A stretch of DNA of 64,000 nt. It comes from Hexactinellida sp. DTS-2022. Lineage: Eukaryota; Porifera; Hexactinellida. The stretch is from contig JAPNXP010000001.1 of assembly GCA_028753945.1 (NCBI GenBank), positions 10,096,501-10,160,500 of the forward strand. Reading direction: 5' to 3'. Numbering within the stretch: position 1 is the first letter of the stretch; each line of letters begins with the position of its first letter. Under the pieces are notes generated by a model. The model worked only from the letters and a program-made list of their open reading frames with translations. It ran no database searches and had not been told where the DNA came from. Both the position numbers and the translations under genes were made by a program. Of the stretch, positions 20,108 through 31,999 are shown piece by piece.

Positions 20108-22160
20108 TCAGAGTCTCTGTATGCAGTTGTTCTCCTTCATGTCATAGTACGTTATGTAGCCTGTGCGCTCTACGAATAGTCCTGTCGGTCTGGAGATCTG
20201 ACACAGCCCTGTTCCCTCACGGAGGATACTCTCTATGTACACACCTTTTGTATCAAACACCTTTATGGCGTTGTCCCAAAAGTCTGAGATGTAATATCTC
20301 ATCTCCCCCGTGACTGCATTAAAGTAGACAGCAAAGTGGTACGCCTCTGTAATATGGCTTTCTGTTATCACGGACCGAATGAGTTTTCCTTCTAATGAGA
20401 ATATCTGGAGAGGAGATGGAGACCCCGTGAAGAGACATACTATGGCATCATCGACAGCTTTCATGTCCTGCAACCACGGATATCTGCTCGCTTTCTTGTG
20501 GCTGGTCTCGTAGCGCATAACCTGCAGAGGGTACTCCCTCTCTACTCTGTTGTTGTCCGTGTTAATCAGCAGCAGACTCGGTGTTAGAGTCCCCACATAC
20601 AGATTATCCTTGTTGCTTCCCGTGCAGCTTATCTGCGGGAAAGCGATTGGTTTCTTGTCAACCATGTCAACTATTACAGAATCTTTCCATGTCAGTGCAA
20701 ATGGTATTACTACATCTTTGAAGCTTACATATATGGATCCATTGAAGTAGGTTAGTGACACAGGAGTATCATATTCGTCGTCATACCAGGAACCCATGCA
20801 TGCTAGATCAAGTGTTCTGTAGTATGATACTCTGTGTCCGTATCCGTCTGCTACTATCACTGATTGCTTAACTACTACAACAGAAGCTGGGGTGACTAAA
20901 TTAATGAAACAATCCCCTCCTCTATCAATGCCAGATGCCGTGGGTATGTTCCTCTCTTCCATTGGCGGAGCTGTTAGAATTGGAATATTACGAATGTCAA
21001 TGGCAGCAGAAGAAATGTCTATTCTGTTGTCGAAATAGTGCCGTATTTGTCTAAGAACAATGTCGTATATTTCCTTCAACACCTCATCGTCTTGATTCTT
21101 GTCAACAAGGTACTCGAGGCTCCGTGCGTCTCTGTACAGATCTCTCAGTTCTGTGAAAGAGAAGTTTACTATCTGCTCAATTTCCCCATAAAAACTCTCA
21201 AACCATATGAGATGCGTTTCCATATCGCTCGCGTTAATATCTTCTAGCTTCCGAATCGCTAATGCAGTCTCTTTATTTACCCTGTTTAGTCGTGTGTCGT
21301 ATTCCTGACGGGATATCCCCCGGGCAGTAGGTCCCTATCGGACAGGTTCAGAGGTCTCATGTCCTCCTCTATTCCGGGATGCACGAAGAATATGAATTCC
21401 CCTTTTATCATGTGTGTCAGTCCCTGTCTCATAGCTTTAGAACACCAGGGCTCCGGTATGGGGTAGGTTCTTAACTTTAGGATCTCAGCTTGCAGTTGCT
21501 TGATCAGTGACTGATACTTGTTGATAATATTATCAAATATTATTTGCGGGATAAGATCTTTAATCGTTTGAATCTTTCTTATTTTCTCCTTAGCAGTTTC
21601 CCTCCACATAATGAGGGTAGGTAGCGAGTATAGCTCGGGCTCGGCTAGTGTGCTCTCTATTAGGAATATGCTTTGTTTGAATTCATCTGGGAAATAGTTG
21701 TTAATGAAGATATTCGTTATTTCCTGCATTTGGGAATAAAACTTTTCTAACAGAGTTTGTTTTATGGAATCTCTGATACTTTTGTTCAACTGCAAATTTT
21801 TAATAACTTCATTTACTCTCATTAGTTTAATTCCAATTTTTTTACAATTTCTTTCAGTTATTTTTCCTGTTAGTGAACACGCCTTGTCCATATCACGAGT
21901 AGCACTCAGTATATCTATGTACAGCTGTAGTATCAGTCGATAGCTATCCTCTATAGAGGCTCGTGTCTGCTTTGACAATATGGCTGCCTTCTTTCCGTAC
22001 AGTGTTTTTATTTCCAATTCCAATCCATCGCATAATTGCTTCAAACCTTCGAACCGATTTTATTCATGTCGATGGATTTAAAGTATTTCAGTTTGTGTTC
22101 GTACTGACCAATCAGCTTTTCTTTCTCGGTCTTTGATTCTGAACTTTGTTGTGTTGCCAT
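20108..22160 (-). pseudogene. Coiled-coil/NHL-repeat protein gene (TRIM-NHL-like, no RING), two frame breaks
   Basis: Three consecutive minus-strand frames read as one protein. The ATG at 22160 opens a short charged segment (MATQQSSESKTEKEKLIG...). The second frame (about 22053-21286) is a helical coiled-coil region of ~250 residues. The third (about 21330-20108) begins with more helix (RLNRVNKETALAIRKLED) and then a ~250-residue beta-propeller-like region with NHL-type units such as 'GYGHRVSYYRTL', 'LQIFSLEGKLIRSV' and 'IKVFDTKGVYIESI'. The frame changes lie near 22050 and, at a G-run, near 21313. Overlap of coding signal across both joins argues for indels, or assembly errors in homopolymers, rather than introns. 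It resembles the intact paralogue at 33064-34266. Such proteins usually act as scaffolds or RNA/protein binders; no RING or B-box is visible. Confidence 0.7.
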
Positions 22161-22480
22161 TTATTTGTTTGTTGAGTTAGGTTTCTATTCCTATTCTATC
22201 TCTCTAGTATTTATATGTTTCAACTAGACGGAAACATGTTAGTTTCAATGTCTTAATACAGAAATACAGTATTATATATATATATTGAAAGCTTTCAGTT
22301 GTATTCATATTATTTTATTCTTTAAAACTGTATTCATTTTTAGACTCCATTACTTCATATGGAAAGTGTATTAGCTACTCCTTTAGAAAGTATAGATACC
22401 TACTTCATATAGAAAGTTTATTAACTACTTGCTTCATATAGAAAGTTTATTAACTACTGCTTCATATAAAAAGTTTATTA
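22161..22480. promoter_or_regulatory. Shared upstream region between divergent genes
   Basis: The NHL gene (minus) and the helicase/RdRP remains (plus) diverge from this AT-rich 320 bp. It contains three near-copies of 'acttcatatagaaagtttattaa'-like words at 22346-22480. No promoter motif can be named. Confidence 0.35.
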
Positions 22481-23436
22481 ACAGCTTCTCCACCTTCCAA
22501 CAAAGGTAGTGAAAAATTAACTTACCAACTATTGGACGAATTTAGGGAAAAGTTTTTCAACGCCCCTATTTGTCATGACCTGTCTTCGGTCAACTACGAA
22601 TTTGCTATACAACAATGCTAATAAAATAATTTCTGACGAACAAGTATGGGGACTTCGTAGCTATCTCCAAATACTCGAGAGAGAACTATACTTGCTAGCT
22701 GATGCAATTAATTCTTACTACTGTTTGAACGCATCACTAAAAACAACTAGATTGAGAGTAAGAATAGGACACAATTAATGACCATGTTATACCACTTGAA
22801 ATTAAACAGCGACGTACAGATCGAAGAATGTGTGGAATCTATGAAGAAGATATGTAAGGTTTTGGACATTACAAAATTGCTAGGAGTCACTGATGCTCAC
22901 TATATGCTATGTGGTATAAAAGGCTTGAATAAACTTTAATTAACCAATATTCTTAAAGAGAATCCTGAAATTAACAAAAGATTTGTCCTTCGAAGATAAT
23001 TGACCAAAGTGGCCCATTCGGCATGAGCTGGTTGAATGAACAGGATGAAGTTATTGAGAGGTTTAGACACGGCAACTGTAATTTTCTAGTTAGCACCTCA
23101 GTTCTGGAGGAGGGATTGATAATCCTGATTGCGACGTTGTAATACGATTCGATGGAATAAAATCTTTGATATCATTCACAAGGTAGGGCAAGGAAATGGG
23201 AGAAGAGTCAATCTATATTTTAATGTCAGAGAATGAAGAGAAAATCATACTAGAAATACAAGAACACGATACTACTGTGAAAAAGGTGTTAACAAACAGA
23301 TACAAAGATAACGAGGTTACTTTTAAATCTACACTGAGGATTCAGAGAGAAATACTCGATAAACCTTCACCTCCGCCAAAACAAGAGTTCGAATGTACTC
23401 TTAGTCTTCCGAGTGTACAGTATAATTCTATTTGAC
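22480..23436 (+). pseudogene. Dicer-type helicase domain, N-terminal part of a decayed RNA-silencing gene
   Basis: Fragments in shifting frames read as the end of the insert domain and the C-terminal RecA domain of Dicer/RIG-I/DRH helicases: 'VIERFRHGNCNFLVSTSVLE' followed by EEG (helicase motif V, 23049-23115), then 'DCDVVIRFDGIKSLISFTR' (23129-23185) and a helical stretch 'ILMSENEEKIILEIQEHD'. The DExD/H N-terminal half is not found in the window. Several frame changes and stops show this copy is dead. It runs straight into the RdRP remains on the same strand. Confidence 0.7.
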
Positions 23437-26400
23437 AGGTTTTCACAAACTATTCTATATTAAAAATAGAATTGCTGACCTCTTCACCAAATATTTCCTG
23501 AGAGTTAAACTTATCGATCAGGCAAACTGTAATTCTATCTCGAAATCTAGAAATATATTTTCACAGGAAGATTCCCTATTAATACTGGGCTTAAAAACAC
23601 TGACTCCTAATATCTACCAGCGGTACAAACTTATGTGTGCCGACTGGTGTTTTTTTCTTAATATGATTCGGTCATGTGTCTGGACCAGGGTGGTGCTACC
23701 TCCTAAAATATAGACTTGAAATTAGCTCGATGTGACCAATGATAATGGTGTCATAGGCGCCATAGGGTATATTCAGTGACAAACAAATATTTGAAATAAA
23801 GGAATCATTCAAACAGATATAGATGAAATGCAGCTCACTCTACCTATTTCTCCTCAGCTGATAATAGATAACTTGAATTCACCGTTTTATACTTTATAAC
23901 TGGAAAAACTGATGTAACATTATTTTTACCTCTTGTCCATTGTCCATTAGTCCGAACTAGCCGTGGTGAAAGAAGATCATGTGATAATTCCGTGTTTTTA
24001 ACGTGTTTTTTCCGACTATACTGTGGTTGGCATTTCGCTCAGGTATAAAAAACATAACTGGAGTCAGTTATGGTCATTTCTTCACTCTTCAACTATTTTC
24101 CCAGTCTCATTATTTGAATCGCGCGTAGAAGTGCATTCAGACACTATTGAATCAGACAAAGATGAGTTCATTAATCGTTGTCAGGAGACGAACGACTACA
24201 AAATTGTATATGGCAATTCTCTGTACTAAAATCCGGATGAACGATTTTTTTCCGGAGGAAACTGTTGCGAATATTTAATGAAGATTATCACAAGCTAGAT
24301 TAGAAATATTAATGCTTCTAATTTCACACTATCACATCTTCTTTTACTAATTTCATGTACAAATACCTTTTATTTCTTTGATGTGCAAAGAGCTTTCGAT
24401 GATATAATTGAAGTAGTAAAGGAACAACCAGACTTTACCCAATCTACAAATCCCAAAAAATAATTTCCTCTACATAGACACTGCAATGGTTACTCCGTCT
24501 ACCATTATTCCACTGCACCCTTCTAAACCCAATGCAACAGGCTTTATAGGAAATTCCCTAGCGAAAAATACCTGAACTTAGCATTCTGTGAGGAGCATGG
24601 AGAACCCCTCAAGAACGCAGATGTAATCGATCGCGTTAAGAAAACACTCGTGTCTGGGATTGTAATTAACGGCTCTAGTTACCATTTCCTTGTCAGCAGT
24701 GGAAGTCAGCTGAGAAGCAAGAAAGCTATCATTTTACACATTGGAGAAGACGATAATGCTCATGATAAGATTAAATATTTCAGGTCTCAACTAATGGGAA
24801 ACTCGGTTGTCAATAATGAGACAAAGTATCTAAACAGACTAGGTCTGTTTTGTACCTCCGATTTTCCAGCTTGTGAGATTGGTGAGTGAGACTCTTAAGC
24901 TGCCAGATTTGTTTGCAGCTAATGGAGATAACCTGACAGATGGCAATGGGAAATTAGTAAATCTCTAGCTAAAAGGTCTTGGAAGATATTCCCTTAAAGA
25001 ATAACCCGACTATTCTTGACACTACAGCAATACAGATTAGACTTTCCGGTCTTAAAGGTGTATTGACAGTAGTGGATGGTGAGACGGATCCTGATTTCAA
25101 ACGGGAAATCCAAAGTGCAATATTTTATTTTAAAAATCAATGAAGAAGATTGAATGGACAGATTCTGCAATATGTGTTGTAAAAGTAGGTAAATACAATA
25201 AATTATTTCTCAACACACAGATGCTGACCCTTTCTAATTAGTCTAAAGCAATGGGATCCTAAAATCTAATTGAAGGCAATATTCAAGCAAACACTCGAAT
25301 ACAGCTCTTCACCAATTTAGAGACTGCAAACTTTGCATTGACTTCCCAATACCTTAATTGCCCACAGAAAACAAGTCAATACTTTGATATTCTCACTGAG
25401 CCTTATTATTTCTTTACTACGATGCATTTATGCGTACAATATTAAGAATATAATAAATAGATTTCACATTCCAAATAGGAACGGTTGTATCTTGATGGGA
25501 ATTCTTGATCCAATCGGAGTACTTGAAAACGGATTAGTGTTCATTGCCTATGAGGAATATCCTTCAGAACGCACTCTCATACGGATACTAGCATGACGCG
25601 TTCGGTTTATAAAACCCTTGTCTTCATCCTGGAGACTACTCACGCCCACTGCTGTGGATAGAGAAGAGTTAAATAGTCTCCATAACGTAATAGTGTTCCC
25701 TATTAAGGGCAGCAGATCTCTTCCTGCTTGTAGCGGCGTGGAGATCTTGATGGTGATGAGTTTGCGATTATTTGGGACGAAAACCTTATTCCGCCGGAAA
25801 CTGCTACTTTCCATCCATTGAATTATAATCAAGTGCTGGAAGAGTATACAGATAAACTTGATGTGGAAAGATTGGATTTGCAGAATTTAGATGGAACACA
25901 AATTGTTACAGACAGAAAAGTTCCAAACCATTTAGACGAGAATATAGAGAGTATATTAGCCAATTCATATTCTAAGGTTATCAGGAACCAGCTGCTGGGT
26001 ATTATATCTCGGGGCGAGGGACGACATGGCTATAGAGCTAGTTAAATTGGCTTCATTAGCAGAAGACGCCCCTAAAACTGGAATTTCCCCAACGATACCT
26101 GAAAAGGCTAAAAAATTGATAAGAGATAAGGTTACCCTGATTTCATGGAAAAAACAGAAAATACTTCTTATCTTCGAGGAAGTTATTAGGAGAGTTCTAT
26201 CACGAAGGCTAGAGCTGTTTATTCAATGCAACCGAATGGGAAAATATCTTAAACTATTATAGTTAACTGTACTTTAAACAGAGGCTACCCGGAAACGGTC
26301 CTATCAATATGTTTATGATACCAAGTCATGAAGTATACATCGAAGATGCAAATAAAATATATTTCATTTATACATACGCCCTAAGGACAATAATGCTATC

Positions 26401-26600
26401 TCTTGGTATCGAAACGGAGGCTGAAGTTATGCTGAGTCTAGTAATAAAGTGCCATCCTCTCCTGTCTGCAGATATGTTTAGGAATACGAGGGTGCTTGAA
26501 CAGCTACTTCCAACTTAACACAAGAATCCGAGAAATATTTTATAAAGACACAGATTCCAGTGAGATGAACAGAAAGCCGCGGCTTGGTACCTCGCCGCAT
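23437..26600 (+). pseudogene. Cellular (QDE-1/EGO-1 type) RNA-dependent RNA polymerase, decayed
   Basis: Eukaryotic RdRP family motifs appear in the right order: 'SGIVINGSSYHFLVSSGSQL' (24656-24715), 'YLNRLGLFCTSDFPACEIG', then 'LTDGNGKLV' (about 24937-24960), 'IQIRLSGLKGVLTVVDGE' (about 25031-25084), the region 'NRNGCILMGILDPIGVLENG' and, at 25743-25760, the catalytic DLDGD followed by 'EFAIIWDENLIPPETATF' and a C-terminal helical region to ~26600. This family makes double-stranded or secondary small RNA from RNA templates in silencing. Many stops and frame changes, including one just before DLDGD, mean this copy cannot make an enzyme. It is a host-type gene, not a viral polymerase. Confidence 0.8.
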
Positions 26601-26670
26601 ATGAGCGACAGCTCCAGCAGAGTGGCGAACTTATTTCCCTCTCCTTCCCCTGGCTAGTAGGAGAGCACTT

Positions 26671-27640
26671 GTGCGAAAAATTTTCCATTTATCAGTAACC
26701 CATGCCCAAGGAACAAGATTTTCACTGGCTGATAGGAACATTTTACAACACAGCCATAATATAATTAATCTTGTCGAGAAAAAGGGGCGTCTGCTACCAG
26801 ATATTGAATCAATTATCAACCAATATGCGGCCAAGTTTTGTAAAGCGAAAAGTGATTCTGAAACTCAAGACGTTTTCAAGGTAGGGGCGTACGGCTCTGT
26901 ATCTAAGTACCCCTGCGAATTGCAATCTGACTTAGATATCTGTGTTTCATTTACTAATGGAACTGAATCGATTCCAGAGACAGAAAAATTCAGATCTTTA
27001 GATATCAGAAAACAACGCAAACACCTCCTCAAATCTTTTATCTCTCCTCCGCTCTGTTATATAGCAAATAACAAATTTGAGAAGATTAATGTAGGATTCC
27101 CTTTTCTTAACTGCACTGTTGATTCACCAGATGAGAGGTGTACTGAAATGAGTGTGGATATCAGTGCTCGACAAAATGAAATTTTGATGGTGGCTAATTA
27201 AGCCACCACCTCGCTTTTTCTGGTGGCTAAAGAATAAACAACGGCCGATTTAACAAACCACTGATGACTTAACAAAGTTATAATGCTGTAAACAACACTC
27301 ATATTAATAACAAATAATGCAACGATAAATATAATTTACACCACGTCAAATAATTCACAATTCATTGTAGATTTGCTAAGCCACCAAAGGCAATATTTGG
27401 TGGCTTAAATAAGATTTTTGGTGGCTAACGCCACCAAACCACCTAATTTGTCGAGCACTGGTGGATATTACTGTTGATAGCGACGGAGTTCTCAAAGCTG
27501 ACTATATCTTACAGTTGTATCATTCCACTGGAGGGCTCTTCTTTGCGTTTTTGTGGATTCTAATTCACTGGGCAAGACACGTGGGGATCTTGAAAGTAGC
27601 TTACCAAACAGCACAATTTGAGGCTTTGGTCTTACATACA
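26671..27640 (+). pseudogene. Non-canonical poly(A) polymerase/TUTase-type nucleotidyltransferase, interrupted by a hAT-like element
   Basis: An open stretch of 176 codons (26671-27201) contains the Pol-beta-type signature G-S-x(11)-D-x-D: 'VGAYGSVSKYPCELQSDLDI'. It continues to 'EMSVDI', where a 299-bp element is inserted. Beyond it (27461 on) the frame resumes with 'TVDSDGVLKADYILQLYH' and 'LFFAFLWILIHWARHVGILK', matching the segment after the third catalytic Asp in Cid1/Cid12/TRF4-type enzymes. The insertion hits the codon region of that Asp. It directly follows the RdRP remains on the same strand, so it was probably the C-terminal part of the same gene or a co-transcribed partner. The end is lost in a second transposon at 27639. 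Confidence 0.75.
27162..27460. mobile_element. hAT-like miniature element in the nucleotidyltransferase
   Basis: Perfect 8-bp duplication GTGGATAT at 27154-27161 and 27461-27468. Ends CAGTGCTCGACAAA and TTTGTCGAGCACTG are perfect inverted repeats. The interior carries 'ggtggctaa'/'ttagccacc' repeats in both orientations. 299 bp, no transposase. Confidence 0.9.
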
Positions 27641-27756
27641 GTCAACTCCCGTTATAACGAAGTGCTCGAGACCGTGGTTTCATTTCTTTATAAGCGAAGT
27701 TTGTTATAACCGGAGTTTGTTATAACCGGAGTTCATTATAAGCGGAGTTCGATCTT
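27639..27756. mobile_element. Fragment of a pogo/Tigger-like element
   Basis: TA then CAGTCAACTCCCGTTATAAC, followed by repeated 'gttataaccggagtt' words. Only the left end is clear. Confidence 0.5.
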
Positions 27757-28246
27757 AAAAGAGTTCATCAATTGAATTGTATAATTATCCCATTTGTGTA
27801 TAGAGTAATTATTATGCTTTTATTAAAATGTTTTGTATTTCTTAGAATTTAATTAAAAGATGCTTTCTTGTGTTGTTTTTGGTTGTTCTTAATTATTAAG
27901 ATAATTATTATTATTTTTATCAATAGAAACTTCCCATCGGGACCATCTCTGACTGCAACAAACTATAATGCTATTTTAATCGGTTATTGGGTCTTTCCTA
28001 GTAATTTCTTCATAATATACATCTTGTATTGGTTTATGGTCACAAGTCAAGAGCTTGCGTATATTATGTTAGACATATTATCAATCTCACTCCTTTCATG
28101 GATATATATTAATGGCTTTTAGAATTCTCAGTTTATGCTAATACGATCATTTGTAATTAATCTTAGAGATTCGTATTGTTCTGTCACACCACAATTTATT
28201 CACTCAAAACTATTTGAAATTTTTTAAAGATTTTGTCTGTCAGGCA
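27757..28246. other. AT-rich intergenic DNA
   Basis: Nothing recognisable. The 84-codon frame at 27868-28122 looks like chance translation of AT-rich DNA. Confidence 0.4.
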
Positions 28247-28412
28247 CAGGGGCGGTCGCAGGATCTGGCCAGCCCGGGGCAAAAGAGCAACTTTTAATAT
28301 AAATCCGGGGCATGCTCCATGTAATTATACTACCAATTGGGTTGGAATCCGGGGCAAAATATTTTGACCCGGGGCATTTGCCCCGGATGCCCCCCCCCTG
28401 GGACCGCCACTG
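28247..28412. mobile_element. hAT-like miniature element
   Basis: Ends CAGGGGCGGTC and GGACCGCCACTG, with 'ccggggca' and 'tgccccgg' words in opposed orientation inside. No clean target duplication seen. 166 bp. Confidence 0.65.
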
Positions 28413-28527
28413 CGACTCAGGCATAAGAATTGTTAAATATTTAGATATGTACAGAAGCCGAACTCACAGCAATTATGAGATAAGAACATATATTAACTGT
28501 GTGACGGGTTACTTTCCAGAGCCGTAC

Positions 28528-28917
28528 GCATACCTTCCGACCGTACAGGGATTCCCTATACAATACAGGGATTTTAGCCATTTTGGCTGTTTTATTTAAT
28601 TTGTACAGGGCTTTTTAGTTGGGACAAAATTACTGATATAATTCACTGTTTTCTCCTTACCCAAGTGATTAATTTGATTATGTCATCGTTGATAAATAAA
28701 ATTATATGATAGTATTACTTTGCTATGCATTCTGCATTAACAGCGCAATGCTTGGCTAGTGATAACTCATTCCTTTCAGTTTTAGTGAATATGGAATTTC
28801 AAAACGAGCGAGAGTAGCGAGCGAGAAAATTTTTGGGTGTACAGGGATTTTGGCGAATGTACAGGGGAAAATTGGGGGCCGTACAGGGATATGACTATAG
28901 TAGGTTGGCAGGTATGC
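28528..28917. mobile_element. Miniature inverted-repeat element with internal GTACAGGG words
   Basis: Ends GCATACCTTCCGACC and GGTTGGCAGGTATGC are inverted repeats. 'gtacagggatt'-type words recur at both sides. Superfamily unresolved. Confidence 0.6.
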
Positions 28918-29437
28918 GTACGACGCGAATCTTGGCTTATGAAATATAAAATGTCATGATACCACATTTGATAAATAACCACTACAAGCATAGCCTACTA
29001 AATAGTATACAGCTATGCAACCTACCGAATACAAGGCCAAAATAGAATGCCCGTTTCTATTTTTAATGATATTCTTACTTGATGCTAAATTATTCACTTC
29101 GGTGTTATAATAGCAAAATTACCACATGAAATAAGGAAAAAAAATTCAATAATTCGCTTGCGGGTCTTGAATTGCTTCAATTAATCATCATTCCTTTTAG
29201 CGTCAATTTGTTTTTTCCGCTTGGTTTCAGAGAGATACCTTGCTAGATTGGAGAAGTATACGTTAGAGATAGTAATATTATCATCGAGCGAAATTTACTT
29301 GAGTGTGCGAGCAAATAAAATGAGCATCCCAATTCTGTGAGATTTCATTGAGCAACCTGTGACCAAAGATTTTCCATGTAACTTTAAACATTACACTTAG
29401 TTAAGAAAATTCGATATAATCTTATATCTTCCCAATT
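28918..29437. other. Intergenic DNA
   Basis: AT-rich, no gene or clear repeat recognised. Confidence 0.4.
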
Positions 29438-29682
29438 TTTCCAGGTTCCACAATTTATCATTAATCTACAAGATACAGTTTCAACATTCCTCCAGGCTTC
29501 GTTATTTGGTCTCATCTTCACCAAGTACACCCATGATTTATCCTTGAATGCTCATCTAAAGAAAGCGCCAAAGTTATCTTATTCTGTTCTCCATCCAGGA
29601 AACAATAAGCAATCAGTGCCACTTACTCTCGCAGTATTTGAACCAACTACCACTTCTGCGATTCGTAGTTATTTCCCATAGA
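29438..29682 (+). CDS. Possible terminal exon of an unidentified gene
   Basis: A polypyrimidine-AG ('cttcccaatttttccag') precedes an open stretch of about 80 codons ending at a TAG near 29680, with balanced composition unlike surrounding AT-rich noise ('VSTFLQASLFGLIFTKYTH', later 'LTLAVFEPTTTSAIRSYFP'). It lies on the strand of the nucleotidyltransferase and could be a leftover 3' exon of that gene. I do not recognise the sequence. Its reality rests only on the acceptor-like site and composition. Confidence 0.3.
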
Positions 29683-29709
29683 GTAGACAACTACCGCCTT
29701 CCTCGAACT

Positions 29710-30285
29710 CAGTGGCGGCGCTAGCGCGGAACCACTGGTGGGGCACAGCCTGCCTTAGGTTTAAATAATACTAGTAAAGGACATTTCAGTAACTATCTGC
29801 GTTAGTAAGTGTCACCAGCCACTTGATATTCAATTTTGTATTATTTGTTGATGTTGTTTTCTCAATACTTTATTTATTTGGAAAATTACCTAATATTTGG
29901 AAATTACTTGAAAATTGATTAAAATTAATTTATGTTGTTTTTTGAATTTATTTGACGATTTGTTATTTATTTGAATGATCTGAGAAATTAATTCAATATT
30001 GAAATTTTGTAATATCACTTCATTCACCATGAAACTATAATATGACAAAGAAATGTCAGTCCTCGCTATGATTTTGGAATATTTATTATTTAAACAATGG
30101 TAAATACATAGATATACTTTCGAATACTAATTGTGATTTTGTGGCCAATCGTAAGATTTACAATACTCATAGAGTCATAGTCATAGAGTATATATATAGC
30201 GCCCAAATATTTCGTTCTCCTATTTGAAGGTAGACATAGCTACACAGGTTAGCCCCCTAGTTTTTATTAGCTTCCGCCGCCACTG
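29710..30285. mobile_element. hAT-like non-autonomous element (CAGTGGCGGCGCTAGC family)
   Basis: Left end CAGTGGCGGCGCTAGC; right end 'ttccgccgccactg'. The same left end starts the element at 35790. Interior AT-rich. No intact target duplication seen. Confidence 0.6.
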
Positions 30286-30419
30286 CAATCACTAAACCAT
30301 GGCCTGACATTACCACTATCTGCTCTCAACCATTACACTTATGCAGCTTTCGCTATATTGGACAATTATGAATCTAAAATTCGAAGTTTTATCGAACATC
30401 ATGAATCCCCACAGGGGAA

Positions 30420-30480
30420 AATCTTATTCCCATTCCCAACCCATTCCCATGGGTATGGGGATCCCCATGGGAATTCCCAT
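30420..30480. repeat. Palindromic CCCAT/ATGGG cluster
   Basis: 'ttcccatgggtatgggg' next to 'ccccatgggaattccca': dense overlapping self-complementary words immediately before the minisatellite. Confidence 0.7.
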
Positions 30481-30494
30481 ACCCACGGCAATCC

Positions 30495-31795
30495 TGCAAG
30501 AAATCCAATTTCAAGAACAAGAAATCCAATTCAGGAACAAGAAATTCAATTTCAAGAACAAGAAATTCAAATCTAGAACAAGAAATCCAATTCAAGAACA
30601 AGAAATTCAATTTCAACAACAAGAAATCCAATTTCAAGAACAAGAAATCCAATTTCTAGAACAAGAAATCCAATTCAAGAACAAGAAATCCAATTTCAAG
30701 CACAAGAAATCCAATTCTAGAACAAGAAATTCAATTTCAAGAATAAGAAATCCAATTTCACGAACAAGAAATCCAATTCTTGAACAAGAAATTCAATTTC
30801 AACAACAAGAAATTCAATTTCAACAACAAGAAATCCAATTCAAGAACAATAAATCCAATTCTAGAACAAGAAATCCATTCAAGAACAAGAAATCCAATTC
30901 TAGAACAAGAAATCCAATTTCAAGAACAAGAAATCCAATTCAAGAACAAGAAATCCAATTTCACGAACAAGAAATCCAATTCAAGAACAAGAAATCCAAT
31001 TTCAAGAACAAGAAATCCAATTCAGGAACAAGAAATTCAATTTCTAGAACAAGAAATCCAATTTCACGAACAAGAAATCCAATTCAAGAACAAGAAATCC
31101 AATTTCAAGAACAAGAAATCCAATTCTAGAACAAGAAATTCAATTTCAAGAATAAGAAATCCATTCAAGAACAAGAAATTCAATTTCTAGAACAAGAAAT
31201 CCATTCAAGAACAAGAAATCCAATTCTAGAACAAGAAATCCAATTTCTAGAACAAGAAATCCAATTCAAGAACAAGAAATCCAATTTCAAGAACAAGAAA
31301 TCCAATTCTAGAAAAGAAATTCAATTTCAAGAATAAGAAATCCAATTTCACGAACAAGAAATCCAATTCTAGAACAAGAAATCCAATTTCACGAACAAGA
31401 AATCCAATTCAAGAACAAGAAATCCAATTTCAAGAACAAGAAATCCAATTCTAGAACAAGAAATTCAATTTCAAGAATAAGAAATCCATTCAAGAACAAG
31501 AAATTCAATTTCTAGAACAAGAAATCCATTCAAGAACAAGAAATCCAATTCTAGAACAAGAAATCCAATTTCTAGAACAAGAAATCCAATTCAAGAACAA
31601 GAAATCCAATTTCAAGAACAAGAAATCCAATTCTAGAAAAGAAATTCAATTTCAAGAATAAGAAATCCAATTTCACGAACAAGAAATCCAATTCTAGAAC
31701 AAGAAATTCAATTTCAAGAATAAGAAATCCAATTCTAGAACAAGAAATCCAATTCTAGAACAAGAAATCCAATTCAACAACAAGAAAATTTGTAG
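30495..31795. repeat. Minisatellite of ~20-22-bp units (CAAGAACAAGAAATCCAATT)
   Basis: About 1.3 kb of tandem units mixing 'caagaacaagaaatccaatt' with variants 'ctagaacaagaaat', 'cacgaacaagaaat' and 'caacaacaagaaat'. Unit lengths of 20-22 bp and higher-order blocks (for example 31030-31240 similar to 31380-31600) show repeated unequal exchange. Purine-rich on the plus strand. The long open frames here (up to 262 codons, QEQEIQF-type) follow from stop-poor repeats and are not taken as a gene. Confidence 0.95.
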
Positions 31796-31999
31796 ACATC
31801 AAGGAAAGTAAGATTAACAATAGGTATTGCTTTTATAACATAAGGAATAGTTTTCTTCAACGTAACTACCATGAAGCACAATATACTCTTGATTGAACAT
31901 GTTTATATCACCGTCACAACCGATTACACTTTTCCATCGAATTGGACTTGAGTTTGGAGGTACATTCATCTATTAGGATAACAAGTAAAGTATGGACTA

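Noticed and set aside
23437-26600. Viral RNA polymerase fossil
   Set aside because: The DLDGD motif and surrounding blocks are those of the eukaryotic cellular RdRP family used in silencing, not of RNA-virus polymerases with GDD.
30341-31190. Open frames of 262 and 136 codons rich in QEQEIQF
   Set aside because: They are produced by a stop-poor minisatellite, exist in overlapping frames and have no gene context.
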